Shown here: piece by piece, positions 27,756 through 35,449 of the stretch | Layout of the letters: every line of letters starts with the position of its first letter | Position numbering within the stretch: position 1 is the first letter of the stretch | Assembly: GCA_015075635.1 (NCBI GenBank) | Contig: JABTUA010000001.1 | Location: 124,001 to 188,000 of the forward strand | DNA from: Polyangiaceae bacterium | GTDB taxonomy: Bacteria; Myxococcota_A; Polyangia; Polyangiales; Polyangiaceae | Reading direction: 5' to 3' | DNA: 64,000 nt | Translations under genes and position numbers: made by a program | The notes under the pieces: generated by a model | Databases searched by the model: none | Seen by the model: the letters and a program-made list of their open reading frames with translations, nothing else | What the model was told of the DNA's origin: nothing

Positions 27756-28263
27756 AGTCCGCTCCGTGAACGACCATCTTGGCCTCGGCGTTGATGGTGG
27801 TCAGACCTGCAAACCCGCAGATCACCTTGTCGGCCACCGGCAACCGGCAGCGGTAGGGGACCTGAACGCGAACCGTCACGATCTCGTCGCGCTTGAAGCT
27901 CGACTTTTCCTTGCCGTCGGCGCCGCGGATGGTGACCTGCGCCAGCGGCCAGAGCAGGCTGCGGTTGCCGCCGAGCCCCATTTGGACCGCGCGCTGGATG
28001 GCGTCCTTGCGCTTGCCCGTGGCGGCGCCGACGCCGGCGTTGCTGTAGCCCTTGGGGTCGTCCGGCAGCACGACGGCTGCAGCTCGAGCGCCCAAGTAGG
28101 CAGAGTGCATGGTGACGAGCTTGCCGGAGTAGATCCCGACGGACTGCATCAGGCACCAGAACCCGAAGAAGATCGGGAAGAACGCGCCGAGGAACTCCAC
28201 GTAGACGGCGCCCCGCTTGTCCTTTCGGAGGCCGCGCTGCGGCTCTGGGCTGGGACGGCTCAC
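27742..28263 (-). CDS. tadE: TadE-like pseudopilin
   Basis: The 173-residue product has a basic leader and the canonical TadE motif KRGAVYVEFLGAFFPIFFGFWCLMQSVGIY, where cleavage after Gly would leave Glu at +5. The rest is a beta-rich periplasmic domain with two Cys (YRCRLPVADKVICGFAG). I favour the GTG at 28263, which has GGAGA at good spacing; an upstream GTG at 28281 is possible. It lies between the prepilin peptidase and the TadG-like gene. Confidence 0.85.
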   Translation of the reverse strand: MSRPSPEPQRGLRKDKRGAVYVEFLGAFFPIFFGFWCLMQSVGIYSGKLVTMHSAYLGARAAAVVLPDDPKGYSNAGVGAATGKRKDAIQRAVQMGLGGNRSLLWPLAQVTIRGADGKEKSSFKRDEIVTVRVQVPYRCRLPVADKVICGFAGLTTINAEAKMVVHGADYEYP

Positions 28264-28316
28264 GTTGGGTTCTCCTTCCACTTCGTTCTCTCTACTCGCC
28301 GCTGAAGCTCTTTTGG

Positions 28317-28862
28317 TCAGACCCTCCAGTGCAGCAAAATCGCAATGAGGGTCGCTACGAAAATCGAAGGTCCGAATCTGAGCTCCGACATCATCTCCGT
28401 CGTCAGCTCGCGCCGCTTTTCCTTCGGGACGAACACGTTTCGAACCAGCAAGAGGCTGTTCCCGAGGGTTTTGAGCAGCTTGCCTTCGTATGCCAACCTC
28501 ACCGGGGCGTAGAGCGCGGCAACGATGAAGGAGTACATCTCCGTTTCGATGCCGATCATCGGCCTGAGCATCGCTCCCATGGCCCCGAGTAGCTTGACGT
28601 CACCTCCACCGATTGCTCCGGAGCGATACAGGAAAATCGGTATCACCCCGCATGTGATGATTCCCACGATCGAAAATGCGAAGCCCTGTCCGGCCGCACT
28701 CCAGCCTTCCCTCGCGAAGCCGAAGCCCGCGTGAGCGACTGGTGCCAGGGCCAAAGGCCCGAGCGTCAACCAGTTGGGGATCTCGCCCGTTCGCCAGTCG
28801 AACCAGGCCGAGAGGCCTGTCACGAGAACTGCGGCAAGTAGAAAGTATTGCTCGCCGTACAT
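28317..28862 (-). CDS. cpaA: Type IV prepilin peptidase of the Tad locus (CpaA/TadV)
   Basis: The 181-residue protein is an integral membrane aspartyl peptidase (A24). The catalytic residues are Asp22 in AWFDWRTGEIPN and Asp88 in IGGGDVKLLGAM. It lacks the methyltransferase domain of PilD, as expected for TadV. It should process the Flp pilins and TadE-like proteins encoded on both sides. A strong hairpin separates it from the flp gene upstream. Confidence 0.93.
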   Translation of the reverse strand: MYGEQYFLLAAVLVTGLSAWFDWRTGEIPNWLTLGPLALAPVAHAGFGFAREGWSAAGQGFAFSIVGIITCGVIPIFLYRSGAIGGGDVKLLGAMGAMLRPMIGIETEMYSFIVAALYAPVRLAYEGKLLKTLGNSLLLVRNVFVPKEKRRELTTEMMSELRFGPSIFVATLIAILLHWRV

Positions 28863-28878
28863 CCTCGGGGTCCGTTGC

Positions 28879-28908
28879 GGCGCGCCGAGTCACGAGTCTC
28901 GGCGCGCC
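28879..28908 (-). terminator. 11-bp GC hairpin between flp and cpaA
   Basis: GGCGCGCCGAG (28879-28889) pairs perfectly with CTCGGCGCGCC (28898-28908) around an 8-nt loop, 15 bp after the flp stop. There is no T-run. Its position after the major pilin gene and before the assembly genes suggests partial termination or 3'-end protection that lets pilin be made in excess. Confidence 0.55.
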
Positions 28909-28922
28909 TCCGGCGACCTGGA

Positions 28923-29090
28923 TCAGAGCGAGTTGATCTCGCCAGCCTTTTCGTTGGTCTTGCTGTTCAGGTTGTTGCCGAACGTGCGGAACGCCGCGAT
29001 GGCGATCAGCGCGATGACGGCCACGACGATGATGTACTCGACCATGTTCGCGCCACGCTTGTCTTGAATCAGACGACGAATCTTGTCCAT
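28923..29090 (-). CDS. flp: Flp/Fap-type major pilin
   Basis: The 55-residue product MDKIRRLIQDKRGANMVEYI... is a standard Flp prepilin. It has a short basic leader, cleavage after Gly13, Glu18 and Tyr19 at +5/+6, a hydrophobic helix (IIVVAVIALIAIAAF), then a short polar tail with NNLNSKTNEKAGEINSL. GAGGT lies 7 bp before the ATG. It should form the pilus fibre. Confidence 0.93.
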   Translation of the reverse strand: MDKIRRLIQDKRGANMVEYIIVVAVIALIAIAAFRTFGNNLNSKTNEKAGEINSL

Positions 29091-29137
29091 GTTGATTACC
29101 TCGTGTCCTGTCGGGGGTCGCCGGTTAGGGTCTTGGC

Positions 29138-29362
29138 TCAAGGGAAAGGTGAGAGGATGATGGCCTGGGAGCGCTCGTAGTTGGCCACCAGGCTCGGGCC
29201 GAGCCCGAGGATCGCCGCCGCGAAGCCGATGCAGACCGTCCCCAGGAGCACCACGTACTCCGTCATGATCGCCCCCCGGCCATCGCTGGCCAGGGACCGC
29301 ATGCGGCGTCGGCAACGGGGGGTCGGGGTCGTCATCGGGTTTCGCGAGGGGTGCCGTTCCAA
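29138..29362 (-). CDS. Second Flp-like pilin with long leader
   Basis: The product (74 residues from the TTG at 29362) contains DGRGAIMTEYVVLLGTVCIGFAAAI, the Flp motif with Glu-Tyr at +5/+6 after Gly30. Its leader is unusually long and basic. The TTG is supported by GGAG at good spacing; an ATG at 29335 (65 residues) lacks a clear ribosome binding site. The C-terminal part after the helix is short and ends SQAIILSPFP. It lies 47 bp upstream of flp and is probably the first gene of the operon. Confidence 0.75.
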   Translation of the reverse strand: MERHPSRNPMTTPTPRCRRRMRSLASDGRGAIMTEYVVLLGTVCIGFAAAILGLGPSLVANYERSQAIILSPFP

Positions 29363-29395
29363 AGGCTCTCCGGCACTCCTGACCTCTACTTACGA

Positions 29396-29425
29396 ACCGT
29401 AGCAGGAGGGCTTCCCAGTCCGCAA
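29396..29425 (-). promoter_or_regulatory. Possible promoter of the Tad operon
   Basis: On the minus strand TTGCGG (complement of 29420-29425) and TACGGT (complement of 29396-29401) are 18 bp apart, 34 bp before the TTG of the first pilin gene. Matches to consensus are partial, but this is the only well-spaced pair upstream of the first Tad gene that I could find. Confidence 0.35.
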
Positions 29426-29436
29426 CAGAAAATCGA

Positions 29437-29457
29437 CGCGAAGCTCGCGATTTTTTT
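29437..29457. terminator. Small hairpin with T-tract upstream of the Tad operon
   Basis: CGCGA (29437-29441) pairs with TCGCG (29445-29449) and is followed on the plus strand by ATTTTTTT. On the minus strand it is followed by TCGATTTT and lies about 90 bp after the lipoprotein gene that ends at 29540. It may end that minus-strand transcript before the Tad promoter. The stem is short. Confidence 0.3.
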
Positions 29458-29539
29458 GGGTTTTTTGCCGTCCTCGCCGAAAAATTCCAGCCGGCTTGCG
29501 GGGTCGTGCGATGGCCTCGGAAAGTTCCCGCGAGGCCGC

Positions 29540-30205
29540 TCAGATCGGGGTCGGCCCCTTGGGCTTCGCCTTGCCGCCACCCTTGAACTTCTTCTTCTCG
29601 AGCTTGAACTTCTGGTCGAAGACGAAGACGTCGTCGGACTGCTTCACCTCGAAGGTTGCCGCGGGATTCTGCGGCCGGAGCTCCTTCGCGCCGTCGCCGT
29701 CGGTCGAGAGTGAGAGCTGGAACATCTGATTTGGCGGCATCTCGAGGAACACGTGAGCGGCGCCGGAGACGTCGGTGCGCGCGACCTCGCGGCCCAGGTA
29801 CATCACGGGCAGGTTCGGGCCGGAATCCGCTCGTACTGCAACCACGACCGAGCGCGACGACTTCGGGCAATCCACCTGATACTCGGGCCGCTGCGAGGGA
29901 TCGGAAGTTTTGCGCAGGGTCACGCTCACGGGCTTCGCGGGGCTCTGGAACCCGGTCGGACACTTCAGCGTCAGGTCGTAGACCTCGCCCTCTGCGCCCT
30001 TGAGACGGAAGTTCACCACGCCGGAGTCGTCGGTGACGCCGATCTTCTTCTGCTTGTACCAGACCTCGGCGCCCTTCAGCGGCTGACCCGGATCGCCGAA
30101 CACCTTCACCCGCGCCTCGAAGGGCTTGGGCGGCGGCGGCTTGAGCATGTCGCAGCCGAACAAGGACAGAGCAGCCAATGCGGTGACCCAGGCGCGCGCG
30201 CACAT
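29540..30205 (-). CDS. Lipoprotein with carboxypeptidase-regulatory-like beta domain
   Basis: The 221-residue product has a lipoprotein signal (WVTALAALSLFGC, Cys18) and then a beta-sandwich domain of the carboxypeptidase-regulatory/CNA-B type: VKVFGDPGQPLKGAEVWYKQKKIGVTDDSGVVNF. A second beta-rich part follows, then a Lys-rich tail (KLEKKKFKGGGKAKPKG). It is likely a periplasmic or surface protein. No enzyme motif is visible. Confidence 0.78.
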   Translation of the reverse strand: MCARAWVTALAALSLFGCDMLKPPPPKPFEARVKVFGDPGQPLKGAEVWYKQKKIGVTDDSGVVNFRLKGAEGEVYDLTLKCPTGFQSPAKPVSVTLRKTSDPSQRPEYQVDCPKSSRSVVVAVRADSGPNLPVMYLGREVARTDVSGAAHVFLEMPPNQMFQLSLSTDGDGAKELRPQNPAATFEVKQSDDVFVFDQKFKLEKKKFKGGGKAKPKGPTPI

Positions 30206-30226
30206 GGCGTCAGAATACCACGACGC

Positions 30227-31066
30227 TCACTCGGGCGCCGCGGGGTACAGCGGATCGCTTCCCACGAGCCAGGGCAGCTCGCCCGCCACGGCGCGGGCGA
30301 CCTCGTCGTCCAGGCGCAGGCCGCCCTCGCCCAGGTCGAGCAGCTTGGTCTCCAGCCCGGCGCCCCGCGCGAACAGCCAGTAGGTGCTCGCCGCGGCGCG
30401 ACTCTCGGCGTCGGAGACCGCGAACAGCAGGCGCTTACCGCCGGACTTGGCGTACACGGCGGCTTTGCCCGCGGACCAGGTGTCGGGCTCGGCGCCGACC
30501 AGGATCAGCCGCGTGAAGAAGGCCGGCTCGTGGCGCGAGATCTCCAGGGCGTGTTTCACTCCTGCTGCAAATGCGGCCATCACCACCGGACCGCTCGCGA
30601 CGTGCTGGCCGAAGCGCGCTTTGAGCGCCTTCAGCGCGGCGCGGAGCTCGCCTTCCACCTCCGCTTGGCTGCCCCAGCCGAAGCGCGGCTCGCCGCTCAG
30701 ATCGTCTCGGTGCTTGCCACGCGGGCAGAGCACGAACGGCCGCCCGCGGCTGATGCCCGTCCACGTACCACAGGCCCACTCCGGGCGATCGGCGCCGCCG
30801 TGCAGCGCGATCAGAACCGGGCGCGGCTCGCGCGCGCCGACCGGTACAGCGGCGAACGAGCTCGGGAAGCCCGGCACCGGAAGCTCGACCAACCAGCTCT
30901 CCGAAGCCAACGGCGGAAGCTCGGGCTTCGCAGGCGCCGAGCTCGCCGAGCTCGCCGGAGGCGGACGCACCCTCCGCGTCCAACGCGTCAGCCCCACGAG
31001 CGACGCGCCCAGCGCCACCAGCGCGAGCGCCACGATCGCGCGCTGGCGGATGCGCTCGTCGCTCAC
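30227..31066 (-). CDS. Alpha/beta hydrolase-fold protein with lost nucleophile, membrane-anchored
   Basis: The 279-residue protein has an N-terminal membrane helix (AIVALALVALGASLVGLTRW) and an alpha/beta hydrolase-like domain. The oxyanion-region HGG is in PVLIALHGGADRPEWACG, and the nucleophile-elbow strand reads GPVVMAAFAAGVKHAL. At the GxSxG elbow the sequence is Ala-Phe-Ala-Ala-Gly, so the serine is replaced by Ala167. No clear C-terminal catalytic His is present. It probably does not hydrolyse esters in the usual way. The GTG start overlaps the acyl-CoA synthetase stop as GTGA, so the two are coupled. Confidence 0.75.
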   Translation of the reverse strand: MSDERIRQRAIVALALVALGASLVGLTRWTRRVRPPPASSASSAPAKPELPPLASESWLVELPVPGFPSSFAAVPVGAREPRPVLIALHGGADRPEWACGTWTGISRGRPFVLCPRGKHRDDLSGEPRFGWGSQAEVEGELRAALKALKARFGQHVASGPVVMAAFAAGVKHALEISRHEPAFFTRLILVGAEPDTWSAGKAAVYAKSGGKRLLFAVSDAESRAAASTYWLFARGAGLETKLLDLGEGGLRLDDEVARAVAGELPWLVGSDPLYPAAPE

Positions 31067-32907
31067 AGGCGCAGCCGTCCTTCGACGACGTCGGTCCAGC
31101 GCTCCCGCGTGAGCGCTACGTAGCCCTCGTCCGTGCGGACGTACAACGGGTCGGAGACGCGATTCGGATCGACACCCTCCGAGCGAAGCTGCATCTTCTG
31201 GATCTTGAAGGTGCCGGTCGTGCTGAGGCGCTCGAGCACCCGGACGAAGCGCGGCTGCGCGTAGCTCGGCAGGCCCTGCACCGTTTGCCAGAAGCCGTCG
31301 ACGTCGAAGCGGTCCGCGATCTCCAGCGCCGCCAGCCCGGCCTGTCCCTCCATACCGGGGACGTGCACGCTGGAGACGGTGGCGCCGAGCACGCCGGGCG
31401 CCAGGCTGATGACCTCGGCGACCTCGGCGGTGGACACGTTCTCGCCCTTCCAGCGGAAGGTGTCCCCGATGCGATCTACGAAGTAGAAGTAGTCGTTGTC
31501 GTCGAAGCGCATCAAGTCGCCGGAGCGAAAGTAGCGATCTCCGGCCTTGAAAACATCCTTCAGGATCTTCTTCTCGGTGGCGGCCTCGTCGGTGTAGCCG
31601 CGGAAATCACCGAGCGCCGTCCGCGGGACGTCCTTGAGCTTGATCACCAGCTCGCCGATCTCCCCGGGCTGGCACTCCAGGCAGAAGCCGCTCGCGTCCC
31701 GCACCAGGTCGTCGCGCTCGACGTCGTAGCGAGCGAGCTTCATCGCCCCGAGGCGGCGGAAGGGCACGTGGCCGATGGAGCCGACCTTGCCGGTCAGGTT
31801 CGCGATCAATCCCGGCGCCTCCGTCGCGCTGTAGAACTCCCGAATCGACGCGATCTGGAAGCGACGCGCGAACTCTTCCCACACGTCCGCCCGAAGCCCG
31901 TTCCCCACCGCGACGCGGATGGGATTGTTGCGCTCGAGCTCGGAGGGGGGGCTGTTCACCAGGTAGCGGCACAGCTCGCCGATGTAGAGCATGGCCGTCG
32001 CCCGGTAGCGCTGGACGTCGGGCCAGAAGGCCTTGGCGCTGAAGCTGCGACGCAGCGCCAGAGGAGTCCGCGTCATCACGCAGGACCCGACGCCGATCAG
32101 GAGCGCGCTCGAGTGATACAGCGGCAGCACGGAGTACAGCTTGTCGCCGGGCTGGAACTCGAACAGGAGCGGTCCGAAGGCCGCACCGGCGAGCACCGCG
32201 CGCGCGTGCGTCACCTTGCAGGGCTTGGGCAGCCCGGTCGTCCCCGAGGTGAAGATGTAGACGAAGTCGCTGGTAGCATCCACGCTGGCGCGGGAACGCG
32301 GCGCCACGGCTTTGTCCACGCGCTGCTCCAGCTCTCCGGAGTCGAAGCTGACGAGCTTCTGGAGCCCGAGATCGTCGAGCTCCGACACGCGCGGGACGAA
32401 GCGCTCCTGCACCACGCCGAGCTTCGCCTTCGACGAGCGGATGGCGTGCTGGAGCGGGATGCCCTCCAGGTGGTTGTTGATCAAGGAGACGGTCGCCCCG
32501 AGCCGGGAGGCACCGAACAACACGGTCAGGTAGCTCGGCGAGTTGTCTCCCAACAGCACGACGACGTCGCCCGGCCGCACGCCGTCGTCGTGGAGCACGG
32601 CGGCGACACGCGACACCCGCTCGTCGAGCTCGGCCCAGGTGAGCTGCTCGTCGCCCATCTCCAAGGCCAAGGCGTCGGGATCGAGGCGCGCGTGCTCGGC
32701 GAGCATCCGCTCCAGGCTCTCGTCGCGGCCTTCGCGCGCCCGCACCAGCCAGGGCAGGGTCTTGGTGACGGCGATCGGCGTGGTGTGCAGCGCGGAGAGG
32801 ATGGTCTCGCGCCACAGCGGATCGTCCCTGCGCCGGACGATGTCGCCTACAGTTCCTCGCAATGCGCCCAGCGCTTCGGCCAGGCTGGACCCGAGCAGAG
32901 TGGGCAT
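31063..32907 (-). CDS. Long-chain acyl-CoA synthetase, FATP-like
   Basis: The 614-residue AMP-forming ligase has the ATP-binding P-loop YIFTSGTTGLPKPCKVTH (about 222-239), the FYSATEAPG motif, GYTDEAATEKKIL and the hinge FRSGDLMRFDDNDYFYFVDRIGDTFRWKGENVST. The latter form (DRIGDTFRWKGENVST) is diagnostic for the FATP/very-long-chain acyl-CoA synthetase group. It activates long-chain fatty acids to CoA esters and in this group is linked to fatty acid uptake. The N-terminus has a hydrophobic/amphipathic stretch suited to membrane attachment. All catalytic motifs look intact. Confidence 0.92.
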   Translation of the reverse strand: MPTLLGSSLAEALGALRGTVGDIVRRRDDPLWRETILSALHTTPIAVTKTLPWLVRAREGRDESLERMLAEHARLDPDALALEMGDEQLTWAELDERVSRVAAVLHDDGVRPGDVVVLLGDNSPSYLTVLFGASRLGATVSLINNHLEGIPLQHAIRSSKAKLGVVQERFVPRVSELDDLGLQKLVSFDSGELEQRVDKAVAPRSRASVDATSDFVYIFTSGTTGLPKPCKVTHARAVLAGAAFGPLLFEFQPGDKLYSVLPLYHSSALLIGVGSCVMTRTPLALRRSFSAKAFWPDVQRYRATAMLYIGELCRYLVNSPPSELERNNPIRVAVGNGLRADVWEEFARRFQIASIREFYSATEAPGLIANLTGKVGSIGHVPFRRLGAMKLARYDVERDDLVRDASGFCLECQPGEIGELVIKLKDVPRTALGDFRGYTDEAATEKKILKDVFKAGDRYFRSGDLMRFDDNDYFYFVDRIGDTFRWKGENVSTAEVAEVISLAPGVLGATVSSVHVPGMEGQAGLAALEIADRFDVDGFWQTVQGLPSYAQPRFVRVLERLSTTGTFKIQKMQLRSEGVDPNRVSDPLYVRTDEGYVALTRERWTDVVEGRLRL

Positions 32908-32937
32908 GCGCCCCGAGAGGGTACTGAGGTTCTCGGG

Positions 32938-33801
32938 TCAGTTGCCGAAAATCTGGCCCCACTGGGTGTTGTAGTTGCCGATCCCGACGCGCTTGAAGCT
33001 GGTGCTGAGCATGTTGGCGTTGTGGCCGGGGCTGTTGATCCAGGCCGTCATCGCCGACTGGGCGCTGCTGGAGCCGTAGAAGATGTTCTCGCCGTTCGCG
33101 CTGGTCCCGCACAGGTTCGCGCGGGTCCAGGGGCTGCTCACCGACGCCTCCGGCGCGGTGTGGGAGAAGAAGGTGTGCACGGCCATGTGGTGGCAGTGCC
33201 CCTCGATGGTCGCCTCGAGCTTGGTGTCGTAGGCCAGCGCGCTCCGACCGTTCGCGACGCGATGCTGATTCAGGAGGTTGAACCCCTCGGTGATGCGCGT
33301 CTTCTCCGTCGCGCTGGGCACGCAGCAGACCGGAATGAGCTTGCCGGCCTCGCTGCCGGTGCCGCCCGGATCGGTCTTGGTCTCGTAGTGCCCCGTCGGC
33401 GAGCCGCCGGTTCCACCGCCGCTCGGCGCTCCGCCGCCGCTCGGCGCTCCACCACCGCTGGGCGCTCCACCGCCGCTCGGCGCTCCGCCGCCGCTCGGCG
33501 CTCCGCCGCCGCTCGGCGCTCCGCCACCGCTCGGCGCTCCGCCGCCGCTCGGCGCTCCGCCACCGCTGGGCGCTCCGCCGCCGCTCGGCGCTCCACCGCC
33601 GCTCGGCGCTCCGGCCATGCCCGCTGCCCCACCGTCTCCACCGGAGCCGCCAGCGCCGCCACCACCGGCGCTGGTTCCACCTTGCCCGTACCCGCCGCCC
33701 GTGCCCTCTTCGAACGTCACGTCGTCGTAGCCGAGCACGTTCGCACACCCGGGCGCGAGCCCCAGGAGCACGGGCAGGATCCACCCGGTCCGATGCCGCA
33801 T
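32938..33801 (-). CDS. Secreted CAP-domain (SCP/PR-1-like) lipoprotein with GAPSGG repeat linker
   Basis: The 287-residue protein has a lipoprotein-type signal (GWILPVLLGLAPGCANV). A Gly-rich linker with eleven APSGGG repeats follows, then a C-terminal CAP domain (about 155-285). In that domain, FNLLNQHRVANGRSAL, CHHMAVHTFFSH, CGTSANGENIFYG and AWINSPGHNANMLS match the CAP signature, including the two His and the acidic residue. CAP proteins are secreted and bind sterols, lipids or metals in other organisms; the role here is unknown. The ATG at 33801 follows a GTG with no good ribosome binding site for either. Confidence 0.88.
   Translation of the reverse strand: MRHRTGWILPVLLGLAPGCANVLGYDDVTFEEGTGGGYGQGGTSAGGGGAGGSGGDGGAAGMAGAPSGGGAPSGGGAPSGGGAPSGGGAPSGGGAPSGGGAPSGGGAPSGGGAPSGGGAPSGGGAPSGGGTGGSPTGHYETKTDPGGTGSEAGKLIPVCCVPSATEKTRITEGFNLLNQHRVANGRSALAYDTKLEATIEGHCHHMAVHTFFSHTAPEASVSSPWTRANLCGTSANGENIFYGSSSAQSAMTAWINSPGHNANMLSTSFKRVGIGNYNTQWGQIFGN
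33418..33615 (-). repeat. 18-bp in-frame tandem repeat, 11 copies, encoding GAPSGG
   Basis: Eleven copies of an 18-bp unit (plus strand GCTCGGCGCTCCGCCGCC with A/G and C/G variants) lie head to tail in the CAP protein gene. Most differences are third-position changes. The array forms the linker between the lipid anchor and the CAP domain. Confidence 0.9.
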
Positions 33802-33851
33802 CACTCGAGTGTCGCTTCGAAGTCGCGACCTGACAACCCTGAACCCGTGTT

Positions 33852-34994
33852 TCAGCGCGCCGCGCGCAAGCTGAGCTCGCCCGCGTCCGTGCGTCGGTCG
33901 GGCGAGAGTTGGATTCGAACCCGCTCCTGGTGGTGGCCACTCGCTTCGAGCACCAGCTCGTAGGTGCCGGAGGGCAGGCCTTCCACGACGACCTCGCCCT
34001 CCGGCGGCTCGTACAGCCGGCGCGCCACGCAGACTTCCTGCGAAAAATGCGAATCGTACTCACACACACTCACCATCAACGACTTCGCCTCACTCGCCAA
34101 CGTCACGCGGGCCTCCACGCTCGCCGGCTTCTGTAGGCGGAGCTCGACGTTCGCGGAGCCGGGACGGAGGGCGCGCAGGTGTCGAGGCGCGAAACCCTCC
34201 GCGGTCGCGAAGACGTTGACGGGCGCGTCGCCTAGCCCGGTCAGCTCGAAGCGCCCTTGCTCGTCCGCCGTGACAATCGCGCCGCCCTCGTCGGAGCTGC
34301 CGACGCGGGCGCCGGGCACGACGGCGCCGGTTTCGTCCACGACGCGTCCCGAGAGCACGCGGCCGGCCTCGAGCCGAACCGTGTGTTCGGTGAGCGTGCC
34401 GGCCGCCTCCAGCCGGACCTCGCCCCGGCCCGGCCGGTGTCGCCCGGTGAAGGCGTGCACGACGTAGGCCCCGGGCTCGAGCTCGCCGACCTCGCAGCGG
34501 CCGTCGGGTGGCGTCTCGCAGCGACCCCGCTCGCGCTCGCCAGCGGCCACCACGCGGACGGTCGCACCAGGCAGCGGCCGCCCCAGTGGGTCCTCGACCC
34601 TGGTGACGAGCGCCGCCGCGGCCGGCAGCTCGACGCTGACTCGGGTCGAGCCCACCGGGAGGTCCACCTGGCGCTCCTGACGCATGTGGCGGCTGTGGCC
34701 GACGATCAGCCGCAGCCGTCCAGGCGCGAGATCGCCGAGGGACACCTCGCCCGCCTCGTCGCTCTCTCCGGACGCGACCAGGTCGTCGCCGAAGGCGAGC
34801 GCCACCTTGGCCCGAGCCACCGGCGCTCCGGCGCTCGTGACCGTGACCACCAGCGCCGCTCGGGACGGCGGCGCGACCGGCGCTGGGCCCCGCGGCGGCA
34901 GCGGCGCGGCTTCGCGCGGCGCGCGCAGCGACAGGCCGACCCCCACCGCCACGACGGCGGCGACGACGCCCCAGAGGATGCTTCGCCGGTTCAT
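33852..34994 (-). CDS. Membrane-anchored protein with repeated carboxypeptidase-regulatory-like domains
   Basis: The 380-residue protein has an N-terminal signal anchor (ILWGVVAAVVAVGVGLSL), a Pro-rich linker and about four tandem beta-sandwich domains with the pattern G-x-P-(L/V)-x-G-A-x-V: APVARAKVALAFGDDL, GRPLPGATVRVVAAG, GAVVPGARVGSSDEGG and a C-terminal one. These domains serve as binding or spacer modules in exported proteins. The ATG at 34994 is preceded by GCGAGG. No catalytic domain is visible. It is probably periplasmic or on the cell surface. Confidence 0.82.
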   Translation of the reverse strand: MNRRSILWGVVAAVVAVGVGLSLRAPREAAPLPPRGPAPVAPPSRAALVVTVTSAGAPVARAKVALAFGDDLVASGESDEAGEVSLGDLAPGRLRLIVGHSRHMRQERQVDLPVGSTRVSVELPAAAALVTRVEDPLGRPLPGATVRVVAAGERERGRCETPPDGRCEVGELEPGAYVVHAFTGRHRPGRGEVRLEAAGTLTEHTVRLEAGRVLSGRVVDETGAVVPGARVGSSDEGGAIVTADEQGRFELTGLGDAPVNVFATAEGFAPRHLRALRPGSANVELRLQKPASVEARVTLASEAKSLMVSVCEYDSHFSQEVCVARRLYEPPEGEVVVEGLPSGTYELVLEASGHHQERVRIQLSPDRRTDAGELSLRAAR

Positions 34995-35042
34995 GCCTCG
35001 CCCGGTGCGGTGTAGCACCAGCGAAGTCGATCCCCCTCCGGA

Positions 35043-35204
35043 TCAGGCCCGGCGACGGCTCGCGCGGAGGCCGAGGCGCACCGCGTCGTGGACCAGCCCG
35101 GGGTCCCGCTCCCGCCGCGACCGCGCCATGAGCCAAGAGACGAACGCACCCTCCAAGAGCACGATCCCGATGAAAGCGGCGTCGAGCTCACTCGCTCCGA
35201 GCAT
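35043..35204 (-). CDS. Possible small membrane protein (53 residues)
   Basis: The frame from the ATG at 35204 encodes MLGASELDAAFIGIVLLEGAF..., with one hydrophobic helix (about 9-26) and an Arg-rich tail ending ASRRRA. GGAGG lies 9 bp before the ATG, and third codon positions are mostly G/C as in neighbouring genes. It lies 48 bp upstream of the 34994 start, in the same direction. No family is recognised; a chance frame is possible. Confidence 0.45.
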   Translation of the reverse strand: MLGASELDAAFIGIVLLEGAFVSWLMARSRRERDPGLVHDAVRLGLRASRRRA

Positions 35205-35449
35205 GAAGTCAGGCCTCCCTTCCCTAGGCGCGTATCGGGATCCGCGCACGCGGGCCAAGATTTCGTCCGGAACGCGCCGCGGCGACGCGCGCCCCGAAGC
35301 CGGAAATGGCCGACAAATGCGCTGGTTTTCTCCCCGGGGTCGCGTTGCGCTATAGGTCGAGGCGGATTGGCGCGCCGGATCGTGCGCGCGGGGTCGAGGA
35401 CCGGGACTTGAGCACGAACCTAGCGGAGGGAGCGACAGCGACCCCGAGC

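Noticed and set aside
33418..33615. Regular 18-bp repeats that could suggest a CRISPR array
   Set aside because: There are no spacers; the units are contiguous, in frame and encode GAPSGG.
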